Shown: piece by piece, positions 8,476 through 15,947 of the stretch
How the letters are laid out: each line of letters begins with the position of its first letter
Position numbering within the stretch: position 1 is the stretch's first letter
Source: Caballeronia sp. SEWSISQ10-4 2
GTDB lineage: Bacteria > Pseudomonadota > Gammaproteobacteria > Burkholderiales > Burkholderiaceae
Direction of reading: 5' to 3'
Assembly: GCF_030464885.1 (NCBI RefSeq)
Contig: NZ_JALPRJ010000050.1
Location: 1 to 64,000 of the forward strand
DNA length: 64,000 nt
Made by a program: the position numbers and the translations under genes
Notes under the pieces: model-generated
What the model was told of the DNA's origin: nothing
Database searches by the model: none
What the model saw: the letters and a program-made list of their open reading frames with translations, nothing else

Positions 8476-8595
8476 GATGTGCAGATTGTGAAGATCAATG
8501 ATGAGTAGAAGCGTTGGCGAGATTGTGAAGTTGGGTGCTCGATTCGCGAACTGCGAAAGCAGGGCCGACTGGCCGACGTCAGCGCGCAACTATCC

Positions 8596-8964
8596 CTATT
8601 CAATTCCGCCGCATGCGGATGAGTGCCAAGGCACGAGCGGATGCGGGATGCCGCCGTCGCCATAGCAGCCGATCACTTGCGCAATGACGACCTGATAGCC
8701 CTTGAGCCAGCGCGCTTGCTGTTCCTTTGCTGCGAGGTGTTTCGGGTGACTCATCAGGGTCTTGAGCGCATCGAATGTTTCCCAGTAGTACACGGTCGAG
8801 ATGAGTCCGGTCGACGCGTTTTTCCAGGTTTCTTCGCCGAGGTATCCGGGAATCGATTTGACGATCACCGCGATCTCGTTGTCCAGCTCATGAAACGTTT
8901 CGTCGAGCGCGCCTGCTACGAAAGTGAAGGTGGCTGTGTAGATGATGTCGTGGGGAGTTGACAT
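8596..8964 (-). CDS. Antibiotic-biosynthesis-monooxygenase-like (ABM) protein
   Basis: A 122-residue ferredoxin-like fold protein of the dimeric alpha/beta barrel (ABM/HmoA-like) group. The pattern is an N-terminal strand IIYTATFTFVAG, a helix ending IVKSIPGYLGEE, the strand STVYYWETFDALKTLMSHPKH and a helix with KEQQARWLKGYQVVIAQV. The YWE...HPKH segment is typical for proteins annotated as heme-degrading or quinol monooxygenases, but catalytic residues are not fixed. It lies between paiB and the LysE exporter on the same strand with short spacing, so it is probably cotranscribed with them. Confidence 0.7.
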   Translation of the reverse strand: MSTPHDIIYTATFTFVAGALDETFHELDNEIAVIVKSIPGYLGEETWKNASTGLISTVYYWETFDALKTLMSHPKHLAAKEQQARWLKGYQVVIAQVIGCYGDGGIPHPLVPWHSSACGGIE

Positions 8965-8977
8965 GCTCGCTCGTGGC

Positions 8978-9601
8978 TTACCCTGCGTTGTACATTGAAC
9001 GCGCCATTTCGTTCTGCCCGCGCGCGCCCAGCGTGTCGGCGGCAGTGTGACGATCGCTCGCGTCCTTATTCTGGCTGAGCTTCGACTTGCCCATCATCGA
9101 CGTAACGGCGATCTCGATCCCCACGATATTGCGCAGCAAGCGGTCGATGAATTCGGGTGCAGAATCTCCTATCTTCCATGGCTTGGGTTCATTCGCCTCG
9201 TGCCGCCGGGTTAGGCGCGCGACCATGCCGCGTACGAAACTTTCATCGTCGCGCACGGTGAGATTGCCGTAGGCGTGAACCACCTCATAGTTCCACGTCG
9301 GTACCTGTCGGTGCATCCCATGTTTGCTCGGATACCAGTTGGGCGAGATATAGGCGTCCGCCCCACGAAAGATCACCATGACTGGCGTACCCGTCGGACA
9401 CCGCTGCCATACGTCGTTTGCACGGGCGACATGGGCCGTCAGCAGACCGTGCTCTCCGTGGGCCGGATCGAATTCGAACGGAATGTGATTAGCGTCCAGC
9501 CCCGAGCGCGTATGCGTGACGAGCGTGCCGAGCGGGTGCGCCTGGATGATGCGCTGCATTTCCTCGGCGCGGGTTTCGGCAAAGTGCGGTGGAATATACA
9601 T
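8978..9601 (-). CDS. FMN-binding negative transcriptional regulator, PaiB family
   Basis: A 207-residue protein of the PaiB family, a split-barrel flavin fold. It opens MYIPPHFAETRAEEMQRII and contains PLGTLVTH, LDANHIPFEFD, HGLLTAHVARAND and the signature PTWNYEVVHAYG. In Bacillus PaiB represses sporulation and degradative-enzyme genes; in proteobacteria it is often linked to MocR regulators, with unproven function. The start at 9601 is chosen because GGGAAGGACG lies just upstream and family members start MYxPxxF; the longer frame to 9658 lacks this. It is divergent from the MocR gene. Confidence 0.9.
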   Translation of the reverse strand: MYIPPHFAETRAEEMQRIIQAHPLGTLVTHTRSGLDANHIPFEFDPAHGEHGLLTAHVARANDVWQRCPTGTPVMVIFRGADAYISPNWYPSKHGMHRQVPTWNYEVVHAYGNLTVRDDESFVRGMVARLTRRHEANEPKPWKIGDSAPEFIDRLLRNIVGIEIAVTSMMGKSKLSQNKDASDRHTAADTLGARGQNEMARSMYNAG

Positions 9602-9702
9602 CGTCCTTCCCTGAAGCGAAGTTGAGTAAAGGTCCCCACTTTCGCGCGAAACAGGCACAATGAGAAGATCCAGTTTTCGTCATTTTACGTGGACCAGTTC
9701 CC

Positions 9703-11175
9703 ATGTCATCAGACCGGGATGCCTCTGGGACGGGGCGCCGCATTTACGAGCTATTGCGCGCACAGATGGCCGACGGAACGCTTCCTGCAGGCGCGCGAGC
9801 ACCATCCACGCGTGCTCTTGCGGCCGATCTGGGTGTATCGCGTACCACCGTCACATCGGCTTATGAACAGCTCGCGGCCGAAGGTTTTATCGTCACTGCT
9901 GCGGGGCGAGTGCCGCGGGTCGCCAATCCGCCGGTTGCGCTTGCGGCATCGAGTCCGCCTCGGTCCGCCGGGCCGGTGCCCTTTCTCTCCACATACGGTC
10001 GCCGCGTGGCGGAAATTGCGCCGCCTTCACTGCCTCGGGCCGGAACGGGGCGCATCGACTTCCTGTATGGAGCACTGGCCGCTCGCGACTTTCCTGTGTT
10101 GCTATGGCGGCGTGCGTACCAGGCCGAACTGCTGCGCCAACAGGATAGGCTCTACTACGTCGCGCCCGAAGGCGACCCGTCGTTGCGGCGCGCACTCCAA
10201 ACCTATGTGCGACGAGCCCGCGGGCTTGTCTGCGACGCAGAACAGATTCTCGTGGTGAACGGCACACAGCAGGCCATAGACCTGTGCGCGCGCCTGCTGC
10301 TCGATCCCGGCGATGCCTTCCTGTTCGAGGATCCTGGGTATCTGATCGCGCGCCACTGCTTCGAGGCTGCGGGAGGCCGGCTCTTGCCCGCCGTAGTGGA
10401 TGAGCACGGTCTGGACACTCGGCGCATGCCACGGAATTGTCGCGCTCGTCTGGTGTACGTGACGCCTTCGCACCAGTTTCCTATGGGCGGCGTGCTACCC
10501 ATCGGGCGACGCCTTGAACTGCTCCAGTGGGCGCAACAGCATGGCGCCTGGGTAGTCGAAGACGACTACGACGGAGAGTTTCGCTACGGCCAGCGCCCGA
10601 TCGACGCACTGCAGTCGATCGACTCCAATGGCCGCGTGATTTACGTCGGTACGTTCTCCAAAGCGCTGTCGCCGCACCTTCGACTTGGCTACCTAATCTT
10701 GCCCGTCGAACTGGTGCCGGTCTTCCGACAGGCCAAGCGACTAAGTGATCGTCACGCGCCGATACTCGAACAGCGCGTCCTGGCCTCCCTGATCGAGAGC
10801 GGCGCTTATGAGCGCCATGTGCGACGAGTACGGCGCGAGTACGAGCGCCGTCGTGCGGCGCTGCTCGATGCTATCGCACAGCACTTGCCTGCCAGCACCC
10901 AGGTCACCGGCACAGCGGCCGGGCTGCATGTGTTGTTGTGGTTGCCGTTCCTGCGTTGGGAGGACGAGCCCGCCCTGGTGGTGGCCGCCAACGACAGTGG
11001 CGTGGGAATCTACCCAGTGTCGCCGCTGTTTGCCCAGCCGCGGCCGTCTGCTCAGACTCGAGCCGCGGGGTTAATCCTGGGTTATGCCAGTCTGACGGTC
11101 GACGAGATTCAGAAAGGGATTAGGATGCTGGCCGCAGTGATTGCAGAATTTCGATCGGAGTCAGTCGATCTGTGA
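9703..11175 (+). CDS. MocR/PdxR-type regulator (GntR winged helix fused to aminotransferase)
   Basis: A 490-residue chimera. Residues 10-75 are a GntR winged helix (SGTGRRIYELLRAQMADGTL, LPAGARAPSTRALAADLGVS, VTSAYEQLAAEGF). From about 110 on it is a fold-type I aminotransferase that binds pyridoxal phosphate; the Schiff-base lysine is K320 in YVGTFSKALSPHLRLGYL. Such proteins sense PLP and/or an amino compound and regulate a divergent gene. Here the divergent neighbours are paiB, an ABM protein and a LysE exporter, which are the likely targets. In the 101-base divergent gap a GGTCCCCAC at 9631-9639 faces GTGGACC at 9689-9695, a possible half-site pair. Confidence 0.92.
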   Translation: MSSDRDASGTGRRIYELLRAQMADGTLPAGARAPSTRALAADLGVSRTTVTSAYEQLAAEGFIVTAAGRVPRVANPPVALAASSPPRSAGPVPFLSTYGRRVAEIAPPSLPRAGTGRIDFLYGALAARDFPVLLWRRAYQAELLRQQDRLYYVAPEGDPSLRRALQTYVRRARGLVCDAEQILVVNGTQQAIDLCARLLLDPGDAFLFEDPGYLIARHCFEAAGGRLLPAVVDEHGLDTRRMPRNCRARLVYVTPSHQFPMGGVLPIGRRLELLQWAQQHGAWVVEDDYDGEFRYGQRPIDALQSIDSNGRVIYVGTFSKALSPHLRLGYLILPVELVPVFRQAKRLSDRHAPILEQRVLASLIESGAYERHVRRVRREYERRRAALLDAIAQHLPASTQVTGTAAGLHVLLWLPFLRWEDEPALVVAANDSGVGIYPVSPLFAQPRPSAQTRAAGLILGYASLTVDEIQKGIRMLAAVIAEFRSESVDL

Positions 11176-11582
11176 CGCAGGCCAGTCGCGAATGCAAGCC
11201 TTAGTCACGCAACCACCGTATCGTATGGACGATCCGACATTGGGTGGCGGGTCCGATCAATTACCGGTCATCGAGCGAACGCTCTTACGACAGGCGGTAA
11301 TGGGTCGAGTCCGGAACCTGAGTTCGTGTGGAGCGTTCGTTCGAAGCCGTCATCGGTGGCGCCGCACCGATAAACGCGGGGGGCGGATTTTGGTCACGGT
11401 TGAAACGGCGACCGTCCAATCGCGGTGTAGTATTTCACCATGACCACGTTATTATCCGGCGTCGACGGTGTGCAGATTTAACGCATCCACGACAAGGACA
11501 ACAAACTGGTTAAATGGCTGGAAGCTGCTCCGGCGATACCTATGGTGCGCCGGCCGTTAAAACGGCATTGATCGGATACGTC
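11176..11582. other. Intergenic region, no gene recognised
   Basis: About 400 bases follow the MocR gene. A few short frames open here, including an upstream ATG at 11514 in frame with the next gene, but none resembles a known protein. I see no clear terminator. Confidence 0.35.
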
Positions 11583-11984
11583 ATGTCAGCTGAGTGGAAG
11601 CGCCGCTTCCTGCTGTTTATCCAGCGTTTCTGGCAGCCGACCAGTGCGTGCATGACCTGCATGCCGGGGAGTTGGGGCAATATTATGAGCCTTGGCCACT
11701 GGACGATTGCATTCCATACAGGTCTGCTCACCGGGCTCCTGGCTGTACTTTTGACTTTCACGCCTGCGGCGAAGCTCTACGCGAATCGATACGGCAATTC
11801 GCTGGTCGTCGGCATCTTGACAACGGTAGGCGACGCCTATTCTCATGCGAGTCACTATCGCATCCCCTACGTCGAGCACATCGTAACGGGTGCTATTGCA
11901 GGTCTCTTGGCGCTGGCTGCCTCATATCTCTTCGAAGACCACGCGCGACGCCTTCGGACAGCATGGGTTCGGGTTTTCGGATAA
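11583..11984 (+). CDS. Small conserved-looking inner-membrane protein of unknown function
   Basis: A 133-residue product with a basic N-terminus (MSAEWKRRFLLFIQRFW) and two or three hydrophobic segments: AFHTGLLTGLLAVLLTF, YGNSLVVGILTTVGDAY (semi-hydrophobic) and EHIVTGAIAGLLALAASYLF. A basic tail DHARRLRTAWVRVFG follows. The polar VGDAYSHASHYRIPYVEH stretch, with several His and Tyr residues between membrane segments, might bind a ligand or metal, but I recognise no family. ATG at 11583 is preferred because the frame opening at 11514 adds 23 residues of unlikely composition. It has no obvious operon partner. Confidence 0.5.
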   Translation: MSAEWKRRFLLFIQRFWQPTSACMTCMPGSWGNIMSLGHWTIAFHTGLLTGLLAVLLTFTPAAKLYANRYGNSLVVGILTTVGDAYSHASHYRIPYVEHIVTGAIAGLLALAASYLFEDHARRLRTAWVRVFG

Positions 11985-12380
11985 CTTATCCGTTGACCCT
12001 TTGCGCCCCTCGTCAAGCCGAAAGAGGCTCTCCGGTTTGGCCGCGCATCATTGCCGGAAAACCTTTTGAATGTCCGATATCGATCATCACGACTGTCTCA
12101 TGTGGGTCAACCAGGGCCGGTCGCCGTCGGCCCGGGCTCGGCCATGAACGGTCGGTCGACACGGACGCCTGGATCGTTGGCAATCGACGTGTGAATGGCA
12201 AACAATTTTCTTCGTGGATTGAATTGCAGACCTTAACGTGTGGGAAAATATAAATGCCTCTGATCGACGATTTTCTGCCTCATTATGATTTCCGCGAGCT
12301 GTTTACGCCGACTGAAAATTGAGCTGGGTAATCAACCTATCCTGCTAGTTTTTCAGGCAGGGCTTTTGGAGATGTGCCCC
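11985..12380. other. Intergenic region, no gene recognised
   Basis: Roughly 400 bases lie between the membrane protein and the ATC-hydrolase-like gene. A 26-codon frame at about 12069-12146 (MSDIDHHDCLMWVNQG...) is the only ORF with any coding look, and it resembles nothing I know. The segment may be an eroded gene. Confidence 0.3.
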
Positions 12381-13070
12381 ATGACTGAAAGTGTCCATCC
12401 CTTTTACGAGTCAAATCGCAGCGCCATGGAGGCCAGCATGCGCCATCGCCTCGATTTGGCCGAGACGATCTTGCGCGAGTGCGCGCACCTTTCCGACATC
12501 GAAGGCATCAAGCATGAGGTGATGGCTGAATTCGATTTGGTGCTCACCCAGTTGCCCTATGTCGGCGGCTCGGAAAATCGCATGAGCAACTTCTTCATGC
12601 GCCTCATTGGCTTCCTGGCCATCAGCCGGGTGCTCCAACGGCATGGGGTGCCGCTGGCGATGATTAACGACATCACGCGAGAAACCTTGAAGTCGCAAGG
12701 GCTCGCTGTGCCCGAAGCAGAGCGCCTCGCTGCAGGTCTCCAATTTTTGTCGCCAGAGAACCGAGCCCTGCTGAGCAAGCAGGCCGTCATGAGCATGACA
12801 GAAGGCCACCGGAAAGCGTTCCCGGACGATTTTGCATACGAGTTTGTTGAGTCGAGCCCAGGTGACAATTTCGAATTCGGTATCAACTACACGGCTTGCG
12901 GTTTCTGCAAGTTCGCCGCTCGCCATGGCGACAAGGAAATCCTGCCCAGCATCTGTGGGCTCGATTTCGACGACTATGCGACGCGGGGCATCCACCTAGA
13001 AAGGACGCAAACATTGGCAGGTGGTGCGAGCCATTGCAATTTTCGGTTCTCAAGACTGAAGCCTGAATAG
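12381..13070 (+). CDS. L-2-amino-thiazoline-4-carboxylate (ATC) hydrolase-like protein
   Basis: A 229-residue cytoplasmic protein resembling the ATC-hydrolase family, in which the founding member opens the thiazoline ring of L-ATC on the way to L-cysteine. The family-specific C-terminal part is clear: FEFGINYTACGFCKFAARHG, then LPSICGLDFDDYATRGIHL, then LAGGASHCNFRF. The Cys residues of CGFC and the final GGASHCNFRF, likely active-site elements, are intact. The start at 12381 uses the TTTTGGAG ribosome site 9 bases upstream; longer frames lack one. Many members act on unknown substrates, so the precise reaction is open. No pathway partner lies nearby. Confidence 0.75.
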   Translation: MTESVHPFYESNRSAMEASMRHRLDLAETILRECAHLSDIEGIKHEVMAEFDLVLTQLPYVGGSENRMSNFFMRLIGFLAISRVLQRHGVPLAMINDITRETLKSQGLAVPEAERLAAGLQFLSPENRALLSKQAVMSMTEGHRKAFPDDFAYEFVESSPGDNFEFGINYTACGFCKFAARHGDKEILPSICGLDFDDYATRGIHLERTQTLAGGASHCNFRFSRLKPE

Positions 13071-13143
13071 GACTTACGGCTGGATGGTCGCAACAGGTTT
13101 CTGATGTGATTTCGAGCTTTGTCCCACAAAGCTCATAATATGT

Positions 13144-13596
13144 TCACGAGGATTCTGCGGCCTTGGCCAGCTTCGCCATTGCCTGCCTTGCCGAACGAAG
13201 TTTTTCATCACCCATGCGACGGGCGAGTTCCGCCTTGGCCGAATTCCACACCGGGAACGCATCGACCACGAGTCGACGTCCAGATGTCGTCAGAGCTAGC
13301 CGCTTTCCAGCGCGCCCACGTCCGCCTTCAGCGCGGATTAAATCCCGGCTCTCCAGATTCTGAACATTTCGGCTGAGGGTAGTCGGATCGACACCGGCCC
13401 TATCCGCAAGATCGACGAGCGTCGCCCCTTCGGCCGCACCGATCCCAACCAAGAGGCTGAATTGCTCGGCCGTCAGCCCGAGGGGCTTGAAGCAGGCATT
13501 GTAATATCGCGTCAGTGCACGCGCCGTTGCACGGGCCTGGAAGCCCGGACACTCCGCTGCGACGCCCTTCAAAGACTCCGGATCAAAACCGTTCAC
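13144..13596 (-). CDS. MarR-family transcriptional regulator
   Basis: A 150-residue winged-helix regulator. It shows ATARALTRYYNACFKPLGLTAEQFSLLVGIG (helices 1-2), LVDLADRAGVDPTTLSRNVQNLESRDLI (recognition helix) and the wing AEGGRGRAGKRLALTTSGRRL. The start is taken as GTG at 13596, preceded by GAGGT; the frame continues upstream through the operator palindrome to 13668, which cannot all be coding if the promoter lies there. It is divergent from the DUF1330-like gene and probably represses both genes from the palindrome at 13628-13647. This layout is typical for MarR repressors responding to phenolic or oxidising compounds. Confidence 0.88.
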   Translation of the reverse strand: MNGFDPESLKGVAAECPGFQARATARALTRYYNACFKPLGLTAEQFSLLVGIGAAEGATLVDLADRAGVDPTTLSRNVQNLESRDLIRAEGGRGRAGKRLALTTSGRRLVVDAFPVWNSAKAELARRMGDEKLRSARQAMAKLAKAAESS

Positions 13597-13627
13597 GTCT
13601 ACCTCGTTGACAACCCCATCCTCGCAT

Positions 13628-13647
13628 AATAATGTATATGCATTATT
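13628..13647. promoter_or_regulatory. Palindrome between marR and the DUF1330-like gene, probable MarR operator
   Basis: AATAATGTATATGCATTATT is a 20-bp palindrome with 9 of 10 pairs matched. It sits in the 62-base gap between GTG 13596 (minus) and GTG 13659 (plus). Its length and AT-rich symmetric arms fit a MarR dimer site overlapping both promoters. Binding is inferred. Confidence 0.65.
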
Positions 13648-13658
13648 GAGGGGACACA

Positions 13659-13952
13659 GTGCCAGCATACGTACACGTCAATCTACGCGTCATCGACTCC
13701 GCCAAGCAGGCCGCGCTCGCTCCACGCTTTCAGGCGGCGCTAAAAGAGGCGGGCGGGAAGATTCTACATTTCGGTCCTGTTGCGCAGATTCTAGAGGGGG
13801 ATGAGGTGCCGCTGCCGATGGCCGGCGTGTTTGAGTTTCCGACTCTCGCCCAAGCGCTAGCCTTCTACAATTCCGAGAGGTATGCACCGATCAAGGCCGA
13901 ACGTCGGGAAGCCCAGCAAGCGCGGATGTTCATCGTCGAAATGCACTCGTGA
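13659..13952 (+). CDS. DUF1330-like small protein
   Basis: A 97-residue alpha/beta-barrel-like protein. It has an opening strand MPAYVHVNLRVIDSAKQA, a central PMAGVFEFPTLAQALAFYNS and a closing helix-strand YAPIKAERREAQQARMFIVEM. FPTLAQALAFYNSERYAPI matches the DUF1330 family, small cytoplasmic proteins of unknown function with a dimeric ferredoxin-like fold. The start is GTG at 13659 with GAGGGG six bases upstream. It is the presumed target of the divergent MarR regulator through the shared palindrome. Confidence 0.75.
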   Translation: MPAYVHVNLRVIDSAKQAALAPRFQAALKEAGGKILHFGPVAQILEGDEVPLPMAGVFEFPTLAQALAFYNSERYAPIKAERREAQQARMFIVEMHS

Positions 13953-14385
13953 GTGACCGCTTGCGGAAGGCGTGACGGTCCGTAATGGGTCGGCTTCTGC
14001 CGGACGCTGACCGGTCAATGGCGGCACACTCCGCCAGTTCAACGTCGGACCGGCAAGCGTCGGCCAGAAGCGGTCAGTGGACGGAGGCATCTAATTTTTT
14101 GACAATTCCCGTTCATCTAGATAGTCGGTCAGCACGGGCACAAGGCTCTGACTGCCAAAGCTGACCGGTGCAACCAACCTGACCCGACCGCGTGGGCCTT
14201 GCACCACTCTCCGTTGGGCAAAAGCTCTTCAAGCGTCTCCTGATACTCTACTGCGTCAGAACTTCTGCTCCAACTGGTTGTTGAAGTGCGGCCCGTTCGT
14301 CCATCTGAAAGCCGGTCCATCTTTGAGAGGTAGATCGCTAGTGCTGTCTACCGGCATGTGGTGTGGATCCTTACCGTCATCCGCC
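13953..14385. other. Gene-poor boundary region left of the T6SS island
   Basis: This 433-base gap carries an imperfect inverted repeat (GGCTTCTGCCGGACGCTGACCG near 13990-14012 against a CGGCCAGAAGCGGTCAG segment near 14060-14077). It also carries the LysR fragment described separately. No intact gene is visible, and it marks the left edge of the type VI island. Confidence 0.45.
14091..14219 (-). pseudogene. LysR-type regulator, internal fragment
   Basis: An open run of 42 codons on the minus strand reads ...VVQGPRGRVRLVAPVSFGSQ and then SLVPVLTDYLDERELSKN before TAG at 14093. The RG-RVRLVAPVSFG segment is the standard beginning of the LysR effector-binding domain. The DNA-binding helix upstream and the remaining 150 residues downstream are missing. 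Upstream the run is closed by a stop codon in the same frame. It is a small, frameshifted remnant. Confidence 0.5.
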
Positions 14386-14838
14386 TCACAAAACAAGTTT
14401 CGTCATGTCGGCAAGTTCATCGTCCCACCACCCGAGCTTAAAGGCGGTAGCTGTCAGTGCGTCAAAATCGTCGCTCCTGAATCCCGACAGGCTCACGCCG
14501 AGGTTTTTGAACACGATGAATCCATCACCTTCAAATGCGTCCGAGTCTAACTGTCTCAACTGCCCGATGGTTTTCGCATGCGGTTGCTGGAAAACTTGAA
14601 CGCCCTTGAGAGTCAATTGTGCGTACGAAGACGGGAATCCGACCTCGGCAACACCATCATCCGCTCGATCATAAGTGACCAGGCTGGCATCACGAACTTC
14701 GGTTTTATTGCCAAGAAAATTCTTTGACTTGCGCGCTGGCGCTCCCCAAAGAGACTCCACATCGTCGGCGGACATGCCGAACTTGACGGAGTCCACTCCG
14801 ACTTGTGGAAATATCTCGTACATCTTCTTGCGATCCAC
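14386..14838 (-). CDS. Putative T6SS immunity protein, paralogue 1
   Basis: A 150-residue soluble protein and the last of three tandem paralogues behind the toxin gene. Shared family marks are MDRKKMYEIFP, VKFGMSADDVESLWGAPA near residue 18 and EGDGFIVFKNLGVSLSGF near 100, with a closing LGWWDDELADM. It has no signal peptide or membrane helix, which fits protection against a cytoplasmic nuclease. It is most similar by eye to the copy at 15486. I know no named family. Immunity is inferred from position, size and tandem duplication. Confidence 0.6.
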   Translation of the reverse strand: MDRKKMYEIFPQVGVDSVKFGMSADDVESLWGAPARKSKNFLGNKTEVRDASLVTYDRADDGVAEVGFPSSYAQLTLKGVQVFQQPHAKTIGQLRQLDSDAFEGDGFIVFKNLGVSLSGFRSDDFDALTATAFKLGWWDDELADMTKLVL

Positions 14839-14893
14839 GATTCGTACCCACGCTGTCGGGCCACCGTTCTAATGCGCATCCCGCTAGAACGGC

Positions 14894-15349
14894 CTACAGC
14901 TTTGCCGGCTTCAGACGAGCATCATTTTCGTCCCAGATTCCCTTCGCAAATACCGTGACAGCCCGATCGTCCTGCTCCGCTACCAGGAAACCGTCCAATG
15001 CTATTCCAAATTTGAAAAGCACCGTAAATCCTACGTCCTCACGTGGTGCCCCGTCAGCCCGGCATAGATCGCGATAAACATCCGGCCCGGCCCGATCAAA
15101 CAGTCGAACACCAGCGACCTCTGCCTCGCTTTGCTCACTGCCAAACCCGATCTCTACCACCAATCCAGCATCGTGCGACAGCGTGATAGTGAGGTCTTCC
15201 GCGAGCCAGCGATCAGTTACCTTTGGACCGAATCGACTTTTTCTCGAACTGTCTGGAGGTCCGAACAGCACATGCAGTTGCGTGCGAGTCATACCCAGCG
15301 CGACCGGACCTGCACTGACATCTGGGATAATGATGAATGGTGAGAACAT
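14894..15349 (-). CDS. Putative T6SS immunity protein, paralogue 2 (divergent copy)
   Basis: A 151-residue member of the same family as the flanking genes, with VALGMTRTQLHVLFGPPD near residue 16, DVGFTVLFKFGIALDGFL near 105 and VTVFAKGIWDENDARL at the end. It lacks the MDxKxxYxIFP opening and differs at most positions outside the core, so it is the most diverged of the three. It is separated from the first copy by 55 bases and from the third by 136 bases. It may neutralise a different toxin variant than the one encoded next door. Confidence 0.58.
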   Translation of the reverse strand: MFSPFIIIPDVSAGPVALGMTRTQLHVLFGPPDSSRKSRFGPKVTDRWLAEDLTITLSHDAGLVVEIGFGSEQSEAEVAGVRLFDRAGPDVYRDLCRADGAPREDVGFTVLFKFGIALDGFLVAEQDDRAVTVFAKGIWDENDARLKPAKL

Positions 15350-15485
15350 TGATTATCCGAGTGGTATCGAGCCGCTGCGCTCAAGGCATCGAAATTTGTC
15401 GTGCTCACTCTCGCGCGGCACATGGATATACCATCATGCCTTTCCCTTTACACTTGAGGCCAATCAAGCGCATACACAATGGAAA

Positions 15486-15944
15486 TCAGGCCAGCTTCGT
15501 AATCCTATTCATTTTTTTTATTAACGAATCCCATCGCCCCTGCTGAAAGACGGTGGCCGTTTTATCGGACTCGTCAGCATGAAGGAACCCGGAGAGACTT
15601 ATGCCAAGTGTAGGGAAAACAAAAAAGCCCTTGCCTTCATAGGCCTCGCCTGCGAGCACCAAGAGGGCATCAATCACCTGTCGGCTATCTTGCGAAAATA
15701 GATGGATACTGTTCAAAAACACGCCACTTAATTGCCTCGAGAAGCCAATTTCAACCACTGTCTGGTTGTCACTCGAATAGCTGACAGTGGCCGCGCCCCA
15801 AGAATCAATGGTCTCACCCGTGAAATTCTTCAAAGTATGGGCCGGACTGCCGAACTGTGCAGCAACCTCCGCAGCAGACATCCCGAACTTAACGGCGTCC
15901 AAACCCTGAAGCGGAAATATTTGGTATGGTCGTTTCAGATCCAT
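15486..15944 (-). CDS. Putative T6SS immunity protein, paralogue 3 (toxin-proximal)
   Basis: A 152-residue protein starting 3 bases after the toxin stop codon, which makes it the best candidate for the cognate antidote. It opens MDLKRPYQIFPLQGLDAVKF and has GMSAAEVAAQFGSPA, a central VVEIGFSRQL and the common EGKGFFVFPTLGISLSGF. Similar proteins are seen behind polymorphic toxins, but I cannot name the family. It lacks a signal peptide. Coupling to the toxin suggests cotranslation, so that protection is always made. Confidence 0.65.
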   Translation of the reverse strand: MDLKRPYQIFPLQGLDAVKFGMSAAEVAAQFGSPAHTLKNFTGETIDSWGAATVSYSSDNQTVVEIGFSRQLSGVFLNSIHLFSQDSRQVIDALLVLAGEAYEGKGFFVFPTLGISLSGFLHADESDKTATVFQQGRWDSLIKKMNRITKLA

Positions 15945-15947
15945 TGC

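Noticed and set aside
13960..14080. ERIC/REP-like repetitive element
   Set aside because: An imperfect inverted repeat is visible, but only one copy exists in the window and it does not match a repeat family I know.
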